49,162 nt of DNA from Bacteroidia bacterium (lineage in GTDB: Bacteria > Bacteroidota > Bacteroidia > 2-12-FULL-35-15): NCBI GenBank assembly GCA_020051175.1, contig JAGVJJ010000046.1, positions 1 to 49,162 of the forward strand. The letters are read 5' to 3'. The notes under the pieces are model-generated. The model did not search any database. It saw only the letters and a program-made list of their open reading frames with translations, and was not told the origin of the DNA. A program made the position numbers and the translations under genes. Positions 44,901-49,162 of the stretch are shown here, one piece after another (positions within the stretch are counted from its first letter, which is position 1; each line of letters begins with the position of its first letter).

Positions 44901-47231
44901 TCAGGAAATATTGCATTGGGTGGTGAGGCGCTGAAGCAGAATTTGTCGGGCTCATCCAATATTGCAATTGGTTCACGCTCACTGTATACCAATACAGGAA
45001 GTGCAAATGTGGCAATTGGGTCGTATGCACTAAGAGGGAACACCACGGGCTTTATGAATGTTGCAATAGGTGATAGCTCGCAATATTTTAATACCACAGG
45101 CGACCAGAATACAGCTGTAGGAGCAAGATCCCTCTTTGCCAATACTACAGGAAAATGGAATTCGGCATTTGGCTCAACGGCACTTACAGCTAACACAACT
45201 GGTGATTACAATACTGGTATAGGTATATATACGCTTTATAAAAACACGACCGGCTTCTCTAATACTGGTGTTGGGTACGGAGCATTATACGCCAATACCG
45301 CGAGCCGCAATACTGGTGTAGGTTTTGGTTCCTTGTTTTATAATACTACTGGCGACTTTAATGCTGGTTGTGGGTTTTACTCGCTTTTCAATAATACAAC
45401 AGGTGTTGGGAATACAGCAATGGGTGCTAATACACTTTCTGGAAATACAACCGGGGCAAGCAATACTGCCGTTGGTTTACAAGCTTTATATACAAATACA
45501 TTTGGCTCGTATAATGTGGCTATAGGTGCCAACTCTCTTTATTCCAACACAATTGGTGCGTATAACTCCGCCTTTGGAACACAGGCGCTTTATGCAAATA
45601 TTGATGGAGATCAGAATACAGGAGTGGGTTTTAATGCGCTTCGCTTCAACACTTCCGGTGATGAAAATGCCGCAATGGGCTTGCAATCGCTTTATTCAAA
45701 TACCTCGGGTAGTTATAATACGGCAAGTGGCGCCTATGCAATGTATACAAATACTACCGGTTCTTATAATACGGCCAACGGAAACGCAGCCTTGTATTCA
45801 AACGTTGGCGGTGTCAACAATACGGCAATGGGTGCTTCTGCCCTTCGTTTGAACAATTCCGGTAATTACAATGCGGCAGTTGGTAACAATGCATTACGTA
45901 ACAATACTTCCGGAAGCTACAATACAGGTATGGGGCTTGAATCACTAAATAAAAACACGACCGGTGATAATAATACAGCTACAGGGGCGCAGGCTTTATA
46001 TAACAATACTACGGGCACAAATAACACATCAGCAGGGGTTACATCTCTTTATACCAATACTTTGGGTTCTGGCAATACTGCTATGGGCAGAAGTGCATTG
46101 TATTCAAATACGGTAGGAAACAATAATACTGCAGTTGGCTTCCGTGCGTTGTATACCAACCTAGCTGGAAGTTTTAATACAGCGGTGGGGGATAGTTCGC
46201 TTTATTTAAACGGCAATGGTAGTATGAATACCGCCACAGGGAGGCTGGCCTTATATTCAAATACCAGTGGTAGTTATAATACTGCAGATGGTAGCGGTGC
46301 TTTATATTCAAATACCATAGGTAGTTTAAACTCGGCTCATGGGGTGAATGCCCTTTATTCCAATACCACCGGCTTTAACAACTCTGCTTACGGCTTTAAT
46401 GCATTATATAGCAACCAAAGTGGGAACGCAAACACAGCAGTAGGTGATAGCGCAATGATGGCAAATAGCACAGGTTCTTTTAATACTGCTCTGGGGGTTA
46501 GTACATTGCGTAACAATACAGTTGGTATCTACAATACCGGGATAGGCTTGGGGGCTCTTTACCTGAACACTTCCGGTAACTATAATACTGCTATTGGCGG
46601 GGGAGCGCTTGGATATAACTTTTCTGGTGTGGAGAATACAGCTGTTGGTGGCGGGGCACTTTATAAAAACACAATAGGAAATTATAACGTTGCAAGTGGT
46701 AACGATGCGATGAAAGATAATATTTCGGGCACGGCAAACGTTGCTATTGGTTCTGATGCCTTGAAAAATAATACTATAGGAAACAACAATACAGCTATTG
46801 GTTATAGATCTTTTATAGATGTAACTTCATTTAACAATTCAACGGCAATTGGATATAAAGCTCAGATTACAGCCAGTAATATGGTGCAGTTAGGAGATAC
46901 CAATGTAACTGTGGTAAATACCTTTGGAACCATGATGGCGAGAGGCTATAAAACAGCGTTTGTGTCAAAAAATATAGATTATACAGCCACAGCTCTTGAT
47001 GATATAGTAGCGGGAAGCGGTAATATTACTATTACACTTCCAACAGCTGTCGGTATAACTGGTAGAAAATACACAGTCAAAAATGTCGGGGCTGGCACAG
47101 TTTTAGTCGAAGATACTGGTGGGCAAACATTTGATGGAAACGGAAATGTGTCCTTGGATGCTCAGTATGAGTATGTTACGGTGGTGAGTGATGGGAGTAA
47201 CTGGCTCATTGTAGAAAAAGGTTTCAATTAG
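41964..47231 (+). CDS. Giant secreted beta-roll repeat protein (YadA-head/tail-fibre-like)
   Basis: 1755 residues. Signal peptide near residues 6-41 (ends NTFAQ region); the start could equally be the internal ATG at 41979. Residues about 43-165 form a common Bacteroidota N-terminal domain (ITYQAVAVDQDGKGIPG ... LLSVPYA-type end, here MMAVPYAFYAQ). A tail-fibre-like region follows with repeated GKVGVGTSSPLAQLEV-type units (about 205-420) and VLPVLNGGTNTSSIGAAG. An Ala/Asp/Thr/Tyr ladder is at about 678-752. Then about 48 copies of a 17-residue repeat (809-1635) of the form NTAxGxxALYxNTxGxx, expected to build a left-handed beta-roll like YadA heads. The C-terminal about 120 residues are beta-rich (TITLPTAVGITGRKYTVKN). 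No T9SS domain, trimeric anchor or S74 chaperone is seen. Role as adhesin or surface fibre is inferred. Confidence 0.85.
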   Translation: MTNKRMKKIITTCLILFLPSLLVLLAGSGSFAGKLGGNTFAQLSGITYQAVAVDQDGKGIPGMDLSGQPIPGASIAVRFTILADSVNGTVLYQETHTTNTDVYGLFSLVIGAGTVSAGTNLSAIPWQIGNQYLKVEIDIKNDGNYKLVSLQQMMAVPYAFYAQKSDTALYSLNAAATSAAGWSLTGNDTTNSSTNFLGTKDSVDLVFKTDSTERIRVMADGKVGVGTSSPLAQLEVTGTGQANDTLNLGVKSNFGTYALAVKDFGKVGIGTASPKAQLDVMGSGQPNDSLTLGVKDNAGVFYFVVRDDGKTGVGTSVPANELSVAGTIGIAEPGSDGNRLQISSSSSGAVIFQKDNSPIIFKTLSGNQEKMRIRDEGDVGIGTANPAGKFHVNNDLTGSDSSFVVMQSGDVGIGTITPGAKLEVAGQVKITGGSPGAGKILTSDATGLATWQTLTTSSGTVDTVIAGDLVPLFTTSIANPDSAPAISFTLTNAAPYSVFGNNTGSSAQPSYFTPQLASPLFQNQGTTTTVLHGDAAGNPTWNQVVNSDIANSTIDLTTKVTGVLPVLNGGTNTSSIGAAGTVVYSTGSSYGFTTVETAGKVLVSGGSGTPTWGNPTDLLIINGITPISAISNNATTYSISVNINSASSSGVVLSGAGNLNKVWGTDAAGNPGWRSVDTTQYAYYAAYADTAQYTYRAAFTDTAQYAFGAAFADTTQYSYRAAYADTAGYSLYSDSAQYSVYSDTAAYALSTNSWGLNGNAGTVDGVNFIGTTDSTAFNVRVNNEPAGRIDIRMANAFWGHKAGAITSTGNLNTAMGETALASNTIGWGNTAIGAQALFSSAVAIGNVAVGPQTLYSNTFGIGNVAVGPRALYSNISGNGNIALGALSLYSNVSGTANISIGDSSLFFNTSGLGNIALSSYALYSNTIGNANIALGPSAMFSNIDGERNIALGDSTLFANTSGISNIALGSHSLFSNTLGSGNIALGGEALKQNLSGSSNIAIGSRSLYTNTGSANVAIGSYALRGNTTGFMNVAIGDSSQYFNTTGDQNTAVGARSLFANTTGKWNSAFGSTALTANTTGDYNTGIGIYTLYKNTTGFSNTGVGYGALYANTASRNTGVGFGSLFYNTTGDFNAGCGFYSLFNNTTGVGNTAMGANTLSGNTTGASNTAVGLQALYTNTFGSYNVAIGANSLYSNTIGAYNSAFGTQALYANIDGDQNTGVGFNALRFNTSGDENAAMGLQSLYSNTSGSYNTASGAYAMYTNTTGSYNTANGNAALYSNVGGVNNTAMGASALRLNNSGNYNAAVGNNALRNNTSGSYNTGMGLESLNKNTTGDNNTATGAQALYNNTTGTNNTSAGVTSLYTNTLGSGNTAMGRSALYSNTVGNNNTAVGFRALYTNLAGSFNTAVGDSSLYLNGNGSMNTATGRLALYSNTSGSYNTADGSGALYSNTIGSLNSAHGVNALYSNTTGFNNSAYGFNALYSNQSGNANTAVGDSAMMANSTGSFNTALGVSTLRNNTVGIYNTGIGLGALYLNTSGNYNTAIGGGALGYNFSGVENTAVGGGALYKNTIGNYNVASGNDAMKDNISGTANVAIGSDALKNNTIGNNNTAIGYRSFIDVTSFNNSTAIGYKAQITASNMVQLGDTNVTVVNTFGTMMARGYKTAFVSKNIDYTATALDDIVAGSGNITITLPTAVGITGRKYTVKNVGAGTVLVEDTGGQTFDGNGNVSLDAQYEYVTVVSDGSNWLIVEKGFN
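44388..46870 (+). repeat. 51-bp tandem repeat array (about 48 units) encoding a 17-residue beta-roll
   Basis: The protein reads as a strict 17-residue register with conserved N at position 1, A/G at 3, G at 5, L near 9, N at 12 and G at 15. I counted 48 full units and one partial, agreeing with 2483 bp / 51. DNA of the units is diverged at silent sites, so this is an old array. Confidence 0.85.
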
Positions 47232-47246
47232 TTAATAATTAACTAA
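47228..47246. promoter_or_regulatory. Perfect 19-bp palindrome at the end of the beta-roll gene
   Basis: TTAGTTAAT-A-ATTAACTAA spans the TAG stop codon. Pure A/T-rich stem, no T-run, so it may be an operator or chance rather than a terminator. Confidence 0.35.
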
Positions 47247-47289
47247 CAAAAAGATAAATAATTGCCTGTTCTGGCGCTGCAAAAAGCAA

Positions 47290-47297
47290 TAAATTTG
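47290..47297 (+). promoter_or_regulatory. Putative -7 element for the final gene
   Basis: TAAATTTG fits TAnnTTTG, 27 bases before the proposed GTG start at 47324. A TTG at 47262 is 25 bases upstream, longer than ideal. Confidence 0.4.
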
Positions 47298-47323
47298 CAA
47301 CCGGAATAGTTAAAACCATTTAC

Positions 47324-49162
47324 GTGTTTATTTTAACCGGGAGTTATAAACTGAACATCAGAGTTTTAAAAAAGGCGGCTTTCGCGTGTTTATTCCTGTT
47401 TTTTATCTTTTTTTCTTCCCGTGCACAATTAATTATTAATGAAGTTTCTCAAGGGCCTTCGGGCGCTAAAGAATATGTAGAACTCCTTGTTGTTGGAACT
47501 CCTTCCTGCAGCTCTGCTTCCACTGTTGATTTAAGAGGATATTATATTGATGATAATAACGGCAGTCTTGCAAGCGGCACAGGTACGGGTATTGCTCAGG
47601 GATGCGTACGGTTTAAAAACATTTCTTTCTGGTCGGGTATTCCCCTAGGCACCCTCATTGTTGTTTATAACGACAATGATAAGAACGCGAACATTCCAGC
47701 CGATGATCTTTCAATGACAGATGGTAATTGTAAGTTGGTTATCCCTGTGAGTAATTGTACCCTGCTGGAACAGAATACGGACTTTCCAAGCCTCAGTTCA
47801 GATGCTTTCCCCACATCGGGCTTTACTGCCTGTGGTGACTGGACAACCCTGGCGATGGCAAATGGTGATGATTCCTTTCAAACGGTAGATGCTTCGGGTA
47901 ATACGGTTTTCTCGGTAAGCTGGGGCAACAATACAGATAACCAGCTGATTTATTTTAGCGGGACATCCTCGGCAACTGTTGCTTTCATGACAAACTCCGC
48001 CAGTGATAATCCTAACCTGCAGTCGAACTGGACCAGGCTAGCTTCAGCCGGAAACGAAACCCCTGGCGCACCTAATAACAGCGCCAATGCAGCCTGGATA
48101 AGCTCAATGAGCAATAATTGTACTCCCGTTAGCCCTTTATCTTTAACCACCAGCAAAACCAACCCGGGATGCACCTGTGACGGTTCTGCTTCAGTAACAG
48201 CTACGGGTGGAGCTGGCTCTTATACATACAGCTGGGCACCTTCAGGGGGCAGCGGGGCAACTGCTTCGGGCTTGTGTGCCAGCACTTATACCGTAACTGT
48301 ATCCACTTCTGGTGGGTGCTCTCAAACGGCTACTGTTACAATCGTTGCGAATAATACTCCTTTAAGTATAAATGTAAACAGCACTACCATATGTTCTGGT
48401 CAGTCTGCAACGCTTACTGCTACCGGTGCTGACGATTATGTTTGGTCCACCGGTGCAACAACGGCTTCCATAACAGAATCTCCATCATCGACTGAAACAT
48501 ATACTGTAACCGGCACCAGTAATGGTTGTTCCGGAACAGCAACGGGAACAATCACGATTGCAGGTGCGCTGTCGGTATCGGTTAATTCTGTTACAACCTG
48601 CTCCGGCCAGTCTGCAACGCTTACAGCCACCGGTGCTGACGATTATGTTTGGTCCACCGGTGCAACAACGGCTTCCATAACAGAATCTCCGTCATCGACT
48701 GAAACATATACTGTAACCGGCACCAGCAATGGTTGTTCCGGAACAGCAACGGGAACCATAACAATAGGCGGTGCTTTAACGGTATCGGTTAATTCTGTTA
48801 CAGCCTGTTCCGGCCAGTCTGCAACGCTTACAGCCACCGGTGCTGACGATTATGTTTGGTCCACCGGTGCAACAACTGCTTCCATAACAGAATCTCCGTC
48901 TTCCACTGAAACATATACAGTAACCGGCACCAGCAACGGCTGTTCCGGAACAGCAACGGGAACAATCACGATTGCAGCTGCGCTGTCGGTATCTGTTAAT
49001 TCTGTTACAACCTGTTCCGGTCAGTCTGCAACGCTTACAGCCACCGGTGCTGACGATTACGTTTGGTCCACCGGTGCAACAACGGCTTCCATAACAGAAT
49101 CTCCGTCCTCCACTGAAACATATACTGTAACCGGCACCAGCAACGGCTGTTCCGGAACAACA
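47324..49162 (+). CDS. Lamin-tail / SprB-like / Ig-repeat surface protein, 3' end cut by window
   Basis: Open for 613 codons from a GTG at 47324 to the window edge. No in-frame ATG lies near, so the start is uncertain (a CTG at 47351 is less likely). Residues about 15-36 are a signal peptide ending SSRAQ. Then a lamin-tail domain (about 37-150, LIINEVSQGPSGAKEYVELL and DLRGYYIDDNNG). A SprB-type repeat follows (about 275-345, SLTTSKTNPGCTCDGSASVTA, with GTYSYSW-like TYTYSWAPSGG). The remainder is Ig-like tandem repeats of 69 residues with paired Cys (CSGQ and NGCSG). This is the layout of gliding/adhesion-type Bacteroidota surface proteins, which normally end with a T9SS domain; that end is outside the window. 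Confidence 0.85.
   Translation, partial: MFILTGSYKLNIRVLKKAAFACLFLFFIFFSSRAQLIINEVSQGPSGAKEYVELLVVGTPSCSSASTVDLRGYYIDDNNGSLASGTGTGIAQGCVRFKNISFWSGIPLGTLIVVYNDNDKNANIPADDLSMTDGNCKLVIPVSNCTLLEQNTDFPSLSSDAFPTSGFTACGDWTTLAMANGDDSFQTVDASGNTVFSVSWGNNTDNQLIYFSGTSSATVAFMTNSASDNPNLQSNWTRLASAGNETPGAPNNSANAAWISSMSNNCTPVSPLSLTTSKTNPGCTCDGSASVTATGGAGSYTYSWAPSGGSGATASGLCASTYTVTVSTSGGCSQTATVTIVANNTPLSINVNSTTICSGQSATLTATGADDYVWSTGATTASITESPSSTETYTVTGTSNGCSGTATGTITIAGALSVSVNSVTTCSGQSATLTATGADDYVWSTGATTASITESPSSTETYTVTGTSNGCSGTATGTITIGGALTVSVNSVTACSGQSATLTATGADDYVWSTGATTASITESPSSTETYTVTGTSNGCSGTATGTITIAAALSVSVNSVTTCSGQSATLTATGADDYVWSTGATTASITESPSSTETYTVTGTSNGCSGTT
48371..49162 (+). repeat. 207-bp tandem repeat (69-residue Ig-like units), truncated at window end
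   Basis: The word CAGTCTGCAACGCTTAC begins at 48401, 48608, 48815 and 49022, giving an exact 207-bp period. Units 2-4 are nearly identical at DNA level, unit 1 is more diverged at its 5' end. The array continues past the window. Confidence 0.9.

Noticed and set aside
44388..46870. Tandem repeats that might suggest a CRISPR array
   Set aside because: Units are contiguous 51-bp coding repeats in one long frame, with no unique spacers and no cas genes nearby.
41964..47231. Prophage tail fibre as identity of the giant beta-roll protein
   Set aside because: Tail-fibre-like modules are present, but it has a signal peptide and no neighbouring phage structural genes.
48436..48837. Two antisense frames of 64 codons with nearly the same sequence
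   Set aside because: They are mirror readings of the 207-bp Ig repeats; the repeat period, a multiple of three, copies any open antisense frame.
1..49162. Mobile elements, tRNA and rRNA genes
   Set aside because: No transposase, integrase, terminal inverted repeats of an IS, tRNA cloverleaf or rRNA segments were recognised by eye; a tRNAscan or IS search would be the proper test.

Overview
The window comes from a member of the Bacteroidota. The evidence is a SusC-type TonB-dependent receptor, two secreted proteins ending in type IX secretion (T9SS) sorting domains, SprB-like and lamin-tail surface modules, several promoters of the form TTTG-N(19-21)-TAnnTTTG, and an EF-P with the RTPGNLRAF tip loop that I recall from sphingobacteria-like lineages. 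No rRNA, tRNA, CRISPR array, transposase or phage structural operon is visible. The genus cannot be fixed from the sequence alone.

Left part (1-9.7 kb): a TonB receptor cut by the window edge, a GPH-type sugar symporter, then a leftward run of seven genes, six of them lipid-related: acyl desaturase, DUF1295 membrane protein, CFA-like methyltransferase, FAD amine oxidase (COG2907 type), DUF1365, cyclopropane fatty acid synthase, and a small TPR membrane protein. This looks like a membrane fatty-acid modification pathway.

Middle-left (9.8-27 kb): a rightward group of universal stress protein, cation/proton antiporter, CtlX-type hydrolase and MiaE. A 4HBT thioesterase and a CapD/WbpM-type sugar dehydratase run leftward. 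Then come gcvT, comB, a zinc-dependent phospholipase C, an outer membrane barrel, a WD40 protein, a lysine-rich exported protein, a T9SS cargo protein, efp, an LpxD-type acyltransferase and a GAF-SpoIIE phosphatase.

Middle-right (27-34.6 kb): a leftward polysaccharide operon (FkbM methyltransferase, Wzx-like flippase, two Wzz-like proteins, O-antigen ligase) faces a divergent GT4 glycosyltransferase. The gap between them holds a striking array of short repeated words arranged as an inverted repeat.

Right part (34.8-49.2 kb): a signalling and cell-surface block. It has a secreted alpha/beta hydrolase with a T9SS tail, 3 bp upstream of a 1638-residue TPR / 4xGAF / PAS / SpoIIE sensor phosphatase. 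These are followed by an outer membrane barrel, a 1755-residue beta-roll protein with about 48 copies of a 17-residue repeat, and a lamin-tail/SprB/Ig-like repeat protein cut by the window edge. The most notable points are the two-enzyme CFA operon, the ABAB duplication of GAF domains, the repeat-bounded glycosyltransferase, and two differently evolving repeat proteins.
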